A stretch of 64,000 nucleotides of DNA from Marinobacterium sp. LSUCC0821. Its GTDB lineage: Bacteria; Pseudomonadota; Gammaproteobacteria; Pseudomonadales; Balneatricaceae. Under the pieces are notes generated by a model. It was not told the DNA's origin. It searched no databases and saw only the letters and a program-made list of their open reading frames with translations. Positions 1 to 8,417 of this stretch are shown here, piece by piece. Every line of letters starts with the position of its first letter. Positions within the stretch are counted from its first letter, which is position 1. A program made the position numbers and the translations under genes. Where the stretch lies: NCBI RefSeq assembly GCF_012848475.1, contig NZ_CP051666.1:519501-583500 (forward strand). The letters are read 5' to 3'.

Positions 1-22
1 CCGGGATCTTTCCGGTAAATAG

Positions 23-53
23 CGGGCGACAACCTTAGGGTGTCGCCCGTTTT
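23..53 (+). terminator. Rho-independent terminator of a gene off the left edge
   Basis: A 9-bp perfect stem (CGGGCGACA at 23-31 with TGTCGCCCG at 41-49) is followed by TTTT. The T-run lies on the plus-strand side, so it most likely ends a plus-strand transcript entering from the left. It may also help to end deaD, whose stop lies about 40 bases away on the other strand, but the T-rich side is weaker in that direction. Confidence 0.7.
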
Positions 54-91
54 CGTTAGGAGTCCTTTGATTAAAGGCTCCCTAGCAAGGA

Positions 92-1936
92 TTAGTCGCG
101 ATCTTTGCGCGGCGCTTTACGAGGAGCTCCTTTGTCCTTTGATGGTGCTTTTGAGCGTGGTGCGCCTTTGTCACTTCGAGGAGCGCGTCTCTCACCACGT
201 GGTGCAGAGTCCTTATCGCGAGCAGGGCGCTTGCGTGGTGCGCCGCGTGATGGAGCTTCATCACTCCAAGGACGAAGACCAAGTTCACGACCACATACAC
301 GTGCTGCAGCGATCTTCTTGATCTGCACATCGTGCAAGTTACTTGGCAGATCAATTGTTGAGAAGTTCTCGCTGATACTGATACGGCCGATCTGTGCGCT
401 GCTTACCCCACCTTCGTTCGCTACTGCGCCAACGATGTTGCTTGGTTTAACACCATCTAGATGACCAACGCTAATCCAGTAGCGTGTCTTATCGCCATCT
501 GGACCTGAGTTATCACGGTCACGACGTGGACGATCACCGCGCTCTGGACGGTCGCCACGCTCTGGGCGTTCACGACGCTCACGCTTCGGACGCTCTGTGA
601 ATTTAGGCTCATTCTCATCTAGGTAGAATGGTTTGTTACCGTAGATCATCTGAAGTGCAGCTGCAGCTAGCGCGCTAGAGGTGATGCCGCTTTCTGCAGT
701 TAACTCTGTAATCAGTTTGTGGAACTCAGCTGTCTGGCTGCCATCAACGGCATCAACCAACTGCTGCTTAAGGCGTTGTGAACGGCGAACGTTCAGCGCT
801 TTAGCATCTGGAAGTTCTAGTGTCTCAAGAGTTGAGCGAGTGTGCTTCTCGATCTGGCGAAGTAGGTGGCGCTCACGGTGAGTCACGAATAGAACTGCAT
901 CACCCTGGCGACCGGCACGACCAGTACGACCGATACGGTGTACGTAAGACTCAACATCGTAAGGGATGTCGTAGTTGATTACATGGCTGATACGCTCAAC
1001 GTCTAGACCACGTGCCACAACGTCTGTTGCGATAACAACATCAAGTTGGCCGCGCTTAAGACGCTCTACAACACGCTCACGTTGAGACTGCTGAATATCG
1101 CCGTGCAGCGCTGTTGCTGCAAAGCCTGAATTTGTAAGCTGTTCTGCAAGCTCTTCTGTCGCTGTTTTGGTGCGAACAAAGATAAGGGCTGCATCGTGTT
1201 CATGCATCTCTAGAAGACGCGTTAGAGCCTGTAGTTTGCTTAGGCCACGAACTTCCCAAACGCGCTGGCGAATGGTGCTAGCTGTTTCGGTTTTGCTCTG
1301 AATTTTTACGTGAACTGGATCGTTCAGGTAGCGCTCTGTAATCGCTTTAATTTCGCGAGGCATGGTCGCAGAGAAAAGGGCGATCTGACGAGTTGGTGGT
1401 GTATGCTGAAGAATCCACTCTACATCGTCGATAAAGCCCATGCGTAGCATCTCATCCGCTTCGTCGAGTACAAGACACTGAAGTTTATCAAGGCTTAGGG
1501 TGCCACGGCGCACGTGGTCCATCACACGACCTGGTGTACCGATAATAACCTGAACGCCTTTGCGAAGTGCGCGTAGTTGAGTGTCGTAGCCCTGGCCGCC
1601 GTAGATAGCGAGTGAGCGAAGACCGTTAAGGTGTTTTGAGTACTTTTCACAAGCTTCAGCAACCTGGATTGCAAGTTCACGCGTTGGTGCAAGAACCAAT
1701 AGCTGAGGGTGAAGTTGAGTCGTATCTACGCGCTGCAAAAGTGGTAGTGCAAAGGCTGCGGTTTTACCGGTACCTGTTTGCGCCTGGCCAAGAATGTCGC
1801 GGCCTTCAAGTAGGGCTGGGATAGCGCCTGCTTGGATTGGAGATGGAGTCTCGTAGCCAACATCTGAAAGTGCTTCGAGAATAGGTGTGCATAGGCCTAG
1901 ATCAGCAAATGTGATCGCCTGGTCAATATCTGACAT
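92..1936 (-). CDS. deaD: DEAD-box ATP-dependent RNA helicase DeaD/CsdA
   Basis: This is a 614-aa cytoplasmic RNA helicase that unwinds RNA in ribosome assembly and mRNA decay, typically at low temperature. The RecA-like core shows AQTGTGKT (52-59), PTRELA (84-89), TPGRV (134-138), DEAD (158-161), SAT (189-191) and HRIGRTGR (333-340). A DbpA/CsdA-type RNA-binding domain lies at about 483-555, followed by a basic tail rich in KAPR and RG repeats. A longer frame opens at 2023, but the start at 1936 is preferred: the family begins at this point, and the minus strand carries an AGGAAA ribosome-binding site just upstream. The C-terminal domain and tail distinguish it from RhlB, RhlE and SrmB. Confidence 0.95.
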   Translation of the reverse strand: MSDIDQAITFADLGLCTPILEALSDVGYETPSPIQAGAIPALLEGRDILGQAQTGTGKTAAFALPLLQRVDTTQLHPQLLVLAPTRELAIQVAEACEKYSKHLNGLRSLAIYGGQGYDTQLRALRKGVQVIIGTPGRVMDHVRRGTLSLDKLQCLVLDEADEMLRMGFIDDVEWILQHTPPTRQIALFSATMPREIKAITERYLNDPVHVKIQSKTETASTIRQRVWEVRGLSKLQALTRLLEMHEHDAALIFVRTKTATEELAEQLTNSGFAATALHGDIQQSQRERVVERLKRGQLDVVIATDVVARGLDVERISHVINYDIPYDVESYVHRIGRTGRAGRQGDAVLFVTHRERHLLRQIEKHTRSTLETLELPDAKALNVRRSQRLKQQLVDAVDGSQTAEFHKLITELTAESGITSSALAAAALQMIYGNKPFYLDENEPKFTERPKRERRERPERGDRPERGDRPRRDRDNSGPDGDKTRYWISVGHLDGVKPSNIVGAVANEGGVSSAQIGRISISENFSTIDLPSNLHDVQIKKIAAARVCGRELGLRPWSDEAPSRGAPRKRPARDKDSAPRGERRAPRSDKGAPRSKAPSKDKGAPRKAPRKDRD

Positions 1937-2129
1937 CGATTTTTCCTGCTTGTTAATGAGACCCTTTACCCGCGAGCCCATTCGTAAAGCAGGTGTTGGA
2001 TCTAATGAAAGAGCGCGTATCATACAGGGTTGTATCAGAAAAAGCTAATTTATATCGACTTTGGTCTAAATTGATTATATGTGCAGTGACTAAGTTGCTA
2101 TCCTGCGGGTTCCAAAAAGAGGGCTTTAA

Positions 2130-2912
2130 ATGAAACTAGTCGATATTGTTCGTTACCCCCTAAAGTCTGGTGCGGCTCAGCACCTTAGGACCACGCAGTT
2201 GAGTTCGATAGGTATCGAAGGTGATCGTCGATTTATGCTGGCAGAGCCTTCAGGAAAGTTTATTACTGCTCGTAAAGATCCTCAGTTATTGCATTTAGAC
2301 CTTCAGGTTGAAGACGGTACGGTCTCGCTTTTTCGTGATGGTGAGCTACTTGGTACCTTCGCTACCTCATCTCATGATCGTTTAAATGTAGAGGTTTGGT
2401 CTCGCACGATTTCTGTTATGCAGATCACAGAGGCATCTCCATTGGTGAGTGAACTTGTGGGGCGCGAAGCGCGCTTGGTCTTTAACGATGCAGGTGCAAA
2501 AGATATTGCAGAGAAGCGCTACCCTTGGGGGCCTATCTTGAGTGATGGCTATCCGCTGCTACTTACTAATACGGCCTCGTTGGCTGCTTTGGATGCAGCT
2601 TCTGGTGGTGTTTTTGAGATGTCGCGTTTTAGGCCGAATCTCGTCATCGATAGTGATACGCCTTGGCAGGAGGATGGTTGGACGCAGTTTCGGATAGGTT
2701 ACACACTATTTGAGCGCAAAAAACCTTGTGAGCGATGTGTCCTTACAACTCGTGACCCGCTGACAGGTGAGAAAAGCATTAATCAAGAACCATTGAAAAC
2801 GCTCGCCAAGATACACAGGGGTGAGGATGGTGCGATTAACTTTGGTCAGAATATCGCGGTACTAGAGCCCGGTATTATTTCAGTTGGTGATACTGTTGAG
2901 TTGATCGACTAA
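2130..2912 (+). CDS. MOSC domain-containing protein (YcbX/mARC type)
   Basis: A 260-aa protein with an N-terminal MOSC beta-barrel domain (about 1-110) and a C-terminal MOSC domain (about 120-258). The C-terminal half carries the conserved CERC pair (C200, C203) in a family-typical context; in this family a cysteine of this region is thought to bind the molybdenum cofactor. Relatives such as YcbX reduce N-hydroxylated compounds with an electron-transfer partner. E. coli YcbX has an extra C-terminal ferredoxin domain, which is absent here, so a separate partner would be needed. An AGAGGG site precedes the ATG. The 3' end overlaps tmcA tail-to-tail by 33 bases. Confidence 0.88.
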   Translation: MKLVDIVRYPLKSGAAQHLRTTQLSSIGIEGDRRFMLAEPSGKFITARKDPQLLHLDLQVEDGTVSLFRDGELLGTFATSSHDRLNVEVWSRTISVMQITEASPLVSELVGREARLVFNDAGAKDIAEKRYPWGPILSDGYPLLLTNTASLAALDAASGGVFEMSRFRPNLVIDSDTPWQEDGWTQFRIGYTLFERKKPCERCVLTTRDPLTGEKSINQEPLKTLAKIHRGEDGAINFGQNIAVLEPGIISVGDTVELID

Positions 2913-4844
2913 CTTAGCGACGCCTTCTCTCAACTGGTTCATCTCTTGTCGATTACTCGGCTCTGTTAAATCAATCTCATCCAAGGGCTGGTTTGTCAGC
3001 CTCAGCGCTTCGCGTATAAAAGGTTTGCTCAATGTAAGAGGGGCAAACGCATGTGCGAAGCGAGCCAGCATACTGATTAGTAACTCAGGATCCGTCTGTT
3101 TTAATTGAACACCCTCAAATCCGACAGGCAGTTCAGGAATCTCCTTGTGAGCGAAAAGGTCTTGATAGCGCTGGCTAGCTCTGTCTATGAGTTGTGAGAG
3201 ATTTGGCGAAACGTCAGGATTCAACTCTTTTAAGACGAGCGCAGCTGCTTCTCCAGCGACCGAATCAATGGTATCGCCCCATCTTACCAGTGAATATCCA
3301 TTGGCCTGCCAGAAGGCTAGTACATCCTGAAAACCGGCAAAGCTCGAACCTAAAAAATCGACTTCTAACTCTTTTGCAGACTCTTCAACCTGTTTGAGAA
3401 GTTCAGCTCCTGTCCCTTTGCGACGCATCTCTTCTGCTACGGCAATACGTATGATGCGCCAATAACTATTTGAAGCAGCTTTAGGCCATCCCTCAGAAAA
3501 CGCCAAGGTTTGCGGGAGTAGGTTGCCGTTCGGGCGGCGCTCACCTCGCGCAATCGCTTCAGCTAACTCTGGATCGATATTGCCCTCGCTTGCGACCCAG
3601 CAAGTGCCTGTAAGCATGCCTTTATTAATAGCTACAAATAGAAGGTGGCCGGGTGAATCTAACAATATCCGCAGATCATTCGGTGAGGTCCGATAGTGAG
3701 CCCCTTGTAGCAGAGCAAATACCGCTTCAAGTAGTTCTGGCTTCTCTACTAGCTGCGCACGTTCGATCTGATGGATGCCATCCGGTAAATCAACCGTTTG
3801 CGAACTCGATAGATCCATTAATAGTAGTTTGTTGAGTTGTTGCTCTAGTGGATCGTTACTCTGCCAGCGGATAGGTTCGTTCAGAGTAAGGTGCTGGTCT
3901 AGGTTGCGCTCTGCTTTTAGTTTATCGAGAAAACGTAGCGCGAAACCGCGGCCAAATCCCTCGTAGCCAGCCGTAGTAGTTGCCAAGCAGAGGTGGGGTG
4001 TTTTATTTGCAAGCTGTAAAAGCATAGGGGTTGCGATGGCTGCGGCTTCATCGATGATGAGGAGTTCAATATCAGATAGCTCTTGCTCATCTTTTAGTAC
4101 CTGCAGCGCCTCGGCAGGTCTTAAGAATCGAGGTGGATGTTCAGCCCGGTCCGTATCAGCGATTTGATGATAGCGAGAGTAGAGTGAGTCTACCGAGCGT
4201 CTATCGGGGGCTGTAATCAAAATCTTAGCAGGGTTGATGCTCTCTGTTTTGGCCAACGCAATGCCAATAGAGCTGCTTTTGCCGCGGCCACGATCGGCCG
4301 TGATCAGTGTTGTGGATCTGTCGTTTTGCCAGGCTCTGAGAAGTTGAACAACGCTGTTGATTTGATCATCGGTGGTGCGGTCTTCAGTGTTAGGAATTGT
4401 AAATTTATGCAGCCCATTTAAACTAGATATTGGTTTATAAATATTATTTAAGCCATTGCTTATAAATGAAATAAATAACCCTTCTTCAGCGATAACCAAA
4501 CCGACTTTTTTCAGTTCAGGGTCTTTAAAAGAGGACCATACATCACTTGCCGGTGTTATCAAAAACAGCTTCCCAGCGGATCTAATCATTCCAGCAGCTT
4601 GCGCCAGTGTGTTGGGTGAAAAGCCATCAAAGGTGTTAAAGATAATAAAATCGACCGATTCGCCAAGGTGATTTACTACTGCATTTGGTGAGATAGCTTT
4701 TAATGGCGAAGGGCACTGCTTTGCAATCACATAGCCGTTGGCAGGATTTAGCGCGCAGACTTTACTTAGTTCTGCGATGGTTGCATCAACTTCAGATGCA
4801 GTGCAGTTGATCCAAACCAGTTCTCTATCACCGGATAAGCTCAT
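2880..4844 (-). CDS. tmcA: tRNA(Met) cytidine acetyltransferase TmcA
   Basis: A 654-aa enzyme that uses acetyl-CoA and ATP to make N4-acetylcytidine at the wobble position of elongator tRNA-Met. It has the family order: an N-terminal Rossmann-like region, an ATPase/helicase module with the P-loop ADRGRGKSS (183-191) and a LLIIDEAAAI Walker B segment, then a GNAT acetyltransferase module with the acetyl-CoA loop RRKGTG. Length is close to that of E. coli TmcA. Its ATG overlaps the smrA stop as ATGA, so the two genes are probably translationally coupled. The 3' end overlaps the convergent MOSC gene. Confidence 0.93.
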   Translation of the reverse strand: MSLSGDRELVWINCTASEVDATIAELSKVCALNPANGYVIAKQCPSPLKAISPNAVVNHLGESVDFIIFNTFDGFSPNTLAQAAGMIRSAGKLFLITPASDVWSSFKDPELKKVGLVIAEEGLFISFISNGLNNIYKPISSLNGLHKFTIPNTEDRTTDDQINSVVQLLRAWQNDRSTTLITADRGRGKSSSIGIALAKTESINPAKILITAPDRRSVDSLYSRYHQIADTDRAEHPPRFLRPAEALQVLKDEQELSDIELLIIDEAAAIATPMLLQLANKTPHLCLATTTAGYEGFGRGFALRFLDKLKAERNLDQHLTLNEPIRWQSNDPLEQQLNKLLLMDLSSSQTVDLPDGIHQIERAQLVEKPELLEAVFALLQGAHYRTSPNDLRILLDSPGHLLFVAINKGMLTGTCWVASEGNIDPELAEAIARGERRPNGNLLPQTLAFSEGWPKAASNSYWRIIRIAVAEEMRRKGTGAELLKQVEESAKELEVDFLGSSFAGFQDVLAFWQANGYSLVRWGDTIDSVAGEAAALVLKELNPDVSPNLSQLIDRASQRYQDLFAHKEIPELPVGFEGVQLKQTDPELLISMLARFAHAFAPLTLSKPFIREALRLTNQPLDEIDLTEPSNRQEMNQLREGVAKLVDQLNSITN

Positions 4845-5419
4845 GAACGATGGCGCTCTTGGTTAGCGAGACGTTGTTCATCATTCTTTCGCAGCAGAAC
4901 ATAGATTGCCGCTAACCCACCATGTTGTGGTTGTGCTGAGTGGAATGCGAGTACCTCATCTATTTTGGGTAGCCAGATAGCTAAGGCACTTTTCATCAGG
5001 TTTTGTGGAGCATTTTCATGTTTGCCGCGACCATGATTGATCATCACGGTTCTTAGGCCAAATCGGTAACACTCTTTAACAAAGTTGGGTAATTCATCCA
5101 TCGCTTGTGGCAGTGTCTTATTGATCAGATCGAGACGGGCATCCGCTTGGTACTTGCCTAAGCGAAGGTTTCTATAGACTCCATCTTGGACGCCATCGCG
5201 TTTCCAATCGAGAGGATCGAGTGGGTTAATGATTTGATCTTTAGTAAACCGAAATCGCTCATCCTGGCCTTCAGCCGCACGACGGCGCTCCTCTAGTGCA
5301 GAGAAGTCGCCACGACGGAGTTGTTCGCGGGCTGATACACGTTTTTCAGTTGCGAGAGGTTTTACCCCTTCGCCAAGCATTAGAGCCGAAAATTCGTTAT
5401 CTAGATCGGCATCACTCAC
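4841..5419 (-). CDS. smrA: Smr-domain protein, SmrA type (putative DNA endonuclease)
   Basis: A 192-aa protein with an N-terminal region rich in charged residues and a C-terminal Smr domain (about 95-185). The second Smr signature is clear (INHGRGKH, followed by the LAIWL and AAIYVLLR segments). The first signature, usually LDLHG, reads LDLIN here, so the canonical histidine of that motif is absent. Smr domains of the MutS2/SmrA/SmrB group nick DNA or cleave RNA. The start is GTG at 5417-5419, preceded by a good GGGAGAG site on the minus strand. It is first in an operon with tmcA (ATGA overlap). Confidence 0.8.
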   Translation of the reverse strand: MSDADLDNEFSALMLGEGVKPLATEKRVSAREQLRRGDFSALEERRRAAEGQDERFRFTKDQIINPLDPLDWKRDGVQDGVYRNLRLGKYQADARLDLINKTLPQAMDELPNFVKECYRFGLRTVMINHGRGKHENAPQNLMKSALAIWLPKIDEVLAFHSAQPQHGGLAAIYVLLRKNDEQRLANQERHRS

Positions 5420-5546
5420 GCTTTAACTCTCCCAATGAAAATAGCTACTTAAAGGGGTTTAATGGATTCCCGAAAGGGGCTATTGTTGCATGAATAGATA
5501 ACAAAAACCCAACATCAGCCTAGGCTGGTTAGAAGGATTGGTTCGT

Positions 5547-6398
5547 ATGCAACGCCTTATTATTGCACTTATTTTAATCATCATTGCGGCAGCAGCCTAC
5601 CTGTTTATGGCGGGTCCTGTAGAGAATAGTCCAAGTCAGGTCTCCTCTAACGTAAATGCTCCGACGCCTCAGCAAAGTGATGAGCAGAGTGCAGATTCTG
5701 CACGTGATGTTATTAAAGCGCTCACCGAAGAGAGTAAAGATGAAGCGTTAGACGTTACTAAGGCGAACAACTTTGTCACTGGCGATCAGTTGGTAAAAAT
5801 GCCAAACATGGCTAAAGAGAGTGCTGTAAGCGAGCAGATCGCAACGGATATGAGTGCTGGCGATGGGGCGAAAACTCAGGCGGTTGAAGCTGCGCCTCAA
5901 CTTGTTGTGAAACAGGCAATGGTGAATAGTCAGCCTGATCAACTTATGAAGATGGTGGGCGATAAAAACATCATCAATGCTGACTCTCTATCACCGGGTG
6001 AACAGATTCGTTTGAAAGAGTTGCTCTCAAATCCTGATATGGCTGCAGGCACTGTCTTCTACATCCATGCTGTTACTCCAGAAGATGCACAAGGTTTGTG
6101 GGGTATTCTGCAGCAGGGGCTTACAAAAACCTTCCGTGAAGGGATTCAGCTACAGGGTAGTGAAACAAAACTTGTGGCACAAATTCCTGAGATGGCTGAT
6201 GAGCGTCTAGAGAATATGCGTTCATCCTATTTGGGCAACTTTCTATACAACAAGGTTAATGATATCTACGTCTACAACTACCAGCAGGGTATGTTGGGAC
6301 AGGATCCTGATCTAATTAAACCAGGTCAGCAGCTCATCATAGTCAGCTACTCTGAAGAGGAGCTAATCGAAATCTACCGCCACTTCACGCAGGGCTAA
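5547..6398 (+). CDS. Membrane-anchored protein with possible C-terminal LysM-like segment
   Basis: I do not recognise a firm family for this 283-aa protein. It begins with a hydrophobic anchor (about residues 4-22) that has few positive charges, then a low-complexity Ser/Gln/Asn-rich linker, so most of the protein is probably periplasmic. The C-terminal 60 residues (NDIYVYNY...DPDLIKPGQQL) resemble the end of a LysM peptidoglycan-binding motif, but this is a weak match. The ATG at 5547 is preferred over an upstream in-frame TTG because AGAAGGA lies 9 nt before it. It is followed at once by the GST gene on the same strand. Confidence 0.7.
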   Translation: MQRLIIALILIIIAAAAYLFMAGPVENSPSQVSSNVNAPTPQQSDEQSADSARDVIKALTEESKDEALDVTKANNFVTGDQLVKMPNMAKESAVSEQIATDMSAGDGAKTQAVEAAPQLVVKQAMVNSQPDQLMKMVGDKNIINADSLSPGEQIRLKELLSNPDMAAGTVFYIHAVTPEDAQGLWGILQQGLTKTFREGIQLQGSETKLVAQIPEMADERLENMRSSYLGNFLYNKVNDIYVYNYQQGMLGQDPDLIKPGQQLIIVSYSEEELIEIYRHFTQG

Positions 6399-6402
6399 TT
6401 TG

Positions 6403-7023
6403 ATGATCGACTTCTACACTTGGGGAACACCAAACGGCCATAAGATCCGGATTATGTTGGAGGCCTGTGGTCTTGAGTACCGCTTACACCTGGTAAATAT
6501 ACTCAACAAAGAGCAGTTTGCGCCCGAGTTTCTTAAGATCAGTCCAAACAATAAGATTCCCGCCATTGTGGATAGTGAAGGGCCTGGTGGCCAGCCAATC
6601 TCAGTGTTTGAGTCGGGTGCGATACTCATCTATCTGGCTGAGAAGTGTGGGAAATATCTACCACAAGATCCTCGTCAGCGTGTTGAGGTGATGGAGTGGT
6701 TGATGTGGCAGATGGGTGGTTTTGGTCCTATGCTTGGTCAAGCGCACCACTTCAATAAATTTGCTCCAGAACCGGTGCCCTATGCAATTGAACGCTACTG
6801 CGCAGAGGCTCATCGCCTTTGGGGTGTCCTTGATGAACGCCTAGCTTCGCGAGAGTTTGTCTGCGGTCAAATGAGTATTGCCGATTTTGCGATTTACCCT
6901 TGGGCGAATCGTTTTGAGTTCCAGAAGATCGAACCAGAGCAGTATGCAAATGTGCATCGTTGGATGGAGCATATGAAATCATTCGACTTCGTTCAAACGG
7001 GTCTTTTGACCCCGGAGGGGTGA
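6403..7023 (+). CDS. Glutathione S-transferase, nu class (YfcG-like disulfide-bond reductase)
   Basis: A 206-aa GST with an N-terminal thioredoxin-like domain (about 1-85) and an all-helical C-terminal domain. TPNGHK near the N-terminus, the SPNNKIPAI loop and ESGAI (glutathione-binding Glu-Ser) match the YfcG/YghU group closely, as does the GPMLGQ segment of the helical domain. YfcG-type enzymes act mainly as glutathione-dependent disulfide reductases rather than transferases. The ATG at 6403, with AGGG upstream, is preferred to the overlapping TTG at 6400. The last codons contain the GGAGGGG that serves as the ribosome-binding site of ybaK. Confidence 0.9.
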   Translation: MIDFYTWGTPNGHKIRIMLEACGLEYRLHLVNILNKEQFAPEFLKISPNNKIPAIVDSEGPGGQPISVFESGAILIYLAEKCGKYLPQDPRQRVEVMEWLMWQMGGFGPMLGQAHHFNKFAPEPVPYAIERYCAEAHRLWGVLDERLASREFVCGQMSIADFAIYPWANRFEFQKIEPEQYANVHRWMEHMKSFDFVQTGLLTPEG

Positions 7024-7026
7024 GAA

Positions 7027-7503
7027 ATTACTCCCGCGGTTAACTGCGCCAAAAAGGCCAAGATCGATTTCACCCTGCATGAGTACCAGCATGAAGCCTC
7101 TGAAGAGGGCTACGGTTTAGAGGCTGCGCGGAAGTTGGGTTTAGATCCCAACGCGGTATTTAAAACCCTGCTTGTCGCAATTGATGGTGATAATAAACGG
7201 CTTGCCGTGGCGGTTGTGCCAGTCTCGGGTACGCTCGATCTAAAAGCGATGGCTAAAGCTTTAAAGGCTAAGCGTGTAGAGATGGCTGATAAGCAATCAG
7301 CGCAGCGATCTACCGGTTATCTGCTCGGTGGTATATCACCACTGGGTCAAAAACGGCTTCTCATTACCGTGGTTGATGAGAGTGCCGCACACTGTGAGAC
7401 TATCTATGTCAGTGCTGGAAAACGTGGCTTGGATATGGGGCTAGCGGCCTCAGATCTACTTCTACTAACTAAAGGCACACTTGCTGATATCGGCTCTGAT
7501 TAA
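7027..7503 (+). CDS. ybaK: Cys-tRNA(Pro)/Cys-tRNA(Cys) deacylase YbaK, apparently starting at ATT
   Basis: A 158-aa trans-editing enzyme that hydrolyses cysteine mischarged on tRNA-Pro. Homology to the YbaK family runs from the first residues after the GST stop ([13 protein letters not shown]) to the C-terminus, and includes the KTLL lysine and the GGISPLGQK loop. No ATG, GTG or TTG occurs in this frame before 7135, which would delete a conserved 36-residue N-terminus. The ATT at 7027-7029 encodes the residue that aligns with the usual initiator Met, and GGAGGGG (7014-7020) sits 6 nt upstream. An ATT start, as in infC, is therefore inferred. The 3' end overlaps the convergent J-domain gene by 4 bases. 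Confidence 0.88.
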   Translation: MTPAVNCAKKAKIDFTLHEYQHEASEEGYGLEAARKLGLDPNAVFKTLLVAIDGDNKRLAVAVVPVSGTLDLKAMAKALKAKRVEMADKQSAQRSTGYLLGGISPLGQKRLLITVVDESAAHCETIYVSAGKRGLDMGLAASDLLLLTKGTLADIGSD

Positions 7504-7961
7504 TCCTTCGTTAGCAGCTCTTTTGCGGCGTTGATTCTTGCAGCGAGCCAGTCACTTCCCCCTCGGTCTGGATGCGCCTTCTGCATTAAGCGCTTGTGCG
7601 CAGCAAGAATCTCCTCTCGGCTTGCTCCCGGTTTCAATCCCAGTATTTGGTAGGCTTCTTCCTTGTTGCTGACTGGCGCTTTAGCGGGGCTTTGCGTTTT
7701 TTGATCGCGTTTGCGTTTGAGAAATGGGAGAAGTCGAATCAGCCAGGGTAGGACGCGGCGAACAAAGGGTAGTAGGGCGCCAATAGCTGCGCCTATCCAG
7801 TGCATGCGCCCGGTGATAGCGAGAAACAGAAGAAAGAGTGCCAGCGCCACTAAAATGATCTGTATGGTGGCTCGTCGGCGTTGTTGAGGCAACAGTGTTC
7901 GCAACCAGAACAGGGTGATTGCTGTAAGGCCAAAAAGAATGATCAGAAGTAGGGGGTTCAA
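7500..7961 (-). CDS. Membrane-anchored J-domain (DnaJ-like) co-chaperone
   Basis: A 153-aa protein with two hydrophobic segments (about 3-20 and 33-50), a third hydrophobic/basic stretch to about residue 83, and a C-terminal J domain (about 100-153). The J domain contains the HPD tripeptide, in the context QKAHPDRGG, that stimulates Hsp70 ATPase. The architecture resembles Tim14/Pam18-type or bacterial type III J proteins, which recruit DnaK to the membrane. The start is TTG at 7961, with an AAGAGTGAG site upstream on the minus strand. The partner process is unknown. Confidence 0.85.
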   Translation of the reverse strand: MNPLLLIILFGLTAITLFWLRTLLPQQRRRATIQIILVALALFLLFLAITGRMHWIGAAIGALLPFVRRVLPWLIRLLPFLKRKRDQKTQSPAKAPVSNKEEAYQILGLKPGASREEILAAHKRLMQKAHPDRGGSDWLAARINAAKELLTKD

Positions 7962-8062
7962 AATATCTCACTCTTCAGAATTAGCTTAGCGTGATCTGCT
8001 TTCATACAATCCAATTCTATACAGCCGTCGTAGAAAGACCAATCCATATGAGATTTACGTTT

Positions 8063-8374
8063 ATGAAAGTCACTATCGATCAACTACAAAGCCAACGTCC
8101 TAAAATTCATGAGTTGCGCCTTAAGTCATTTGAATGCGAACACTATTTAGTTCAAGTGACTACCGACCAGGGTGAGTCGCTTGTCTATGCAGATAACGGC
8201 AAGCCAGCGCTATTTCGCTCACAGCTAGCAGCTAAGTTCCCTTTTAAAGGTCTTGAGGTCGCTAGGGCTACCTTGGAACATCAATCTACCTACAACGAGA
8301 TGATCGGGTTGGATGTGGGTTCGGTCGAGCCGCTGGTGGTTGATATCAGCCTGCCGGATGCTGACCTTTCGTAA
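8063..8374 (+). CDS. DUF6482 family protein
   Basis: A small acidic cytoplasmic protein of about 103 aa from this start. The pattern (an early LKSFECEHYLVQV strand, LVYADNGKPALFRSQ in the middle, and a final segment ending in acidic residues) fits the DUF6482 family, whose function is unknown. The start is uncertain: ATG at 8063 gives the family-like N-terminus, ATG at 8048 adds five residues, and the frame is open from a GTG at 7991. None has a strong ribosome-binding site. A bidirectional terminator follows directly. Confidence 0.72.
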   Translation: MKVTIDQLQSQRPKIHELRLKSFECEHYLVQVTTDQGESLVYADNGKPALFRSQLAAKFPFKGLEVARATLEHQSTYNEMIGLDVGSVEPLVVDISLPDADLS

Positions 8375-8376
8375 AC

Positions 8377-8404
8377 AAAAAAGGCGGTCAATGACCGCCT
8401 TTTG
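8377..8404. terminator. Bidirectional terminator between DUF6482 gene and pntB
   Basis: A GGCGGT/ACCGCC stem is flanked by an A-run on the left and a T-run on the right (AAAAGGCGGT ... ACCGCCTTTT). It can therefore end the plus-strand DUF6482 transcript and the minus-strand pntAB transcript. Confidence 0.85.
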
Positions 8405-8417
8405 CACATCTAAGCTA

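Noticed and set aside
92-2023. Longer deaD start at 2023
   Set aside because: The additional 29 residues are not family-like, and 1936 has a proper ribosome-binding site.
7020-7041. GTG at 7020-7022 as a start for ybaK
   Set aside because: Its frame reaches a TAA after seven codons and is not the YbaK frame.
7135-7503. TTG at 7135 as the ybaK start
   Set aside because: It would remove 36 conserved residues and has no SD, whereas ATT at 7027 has a strong one.
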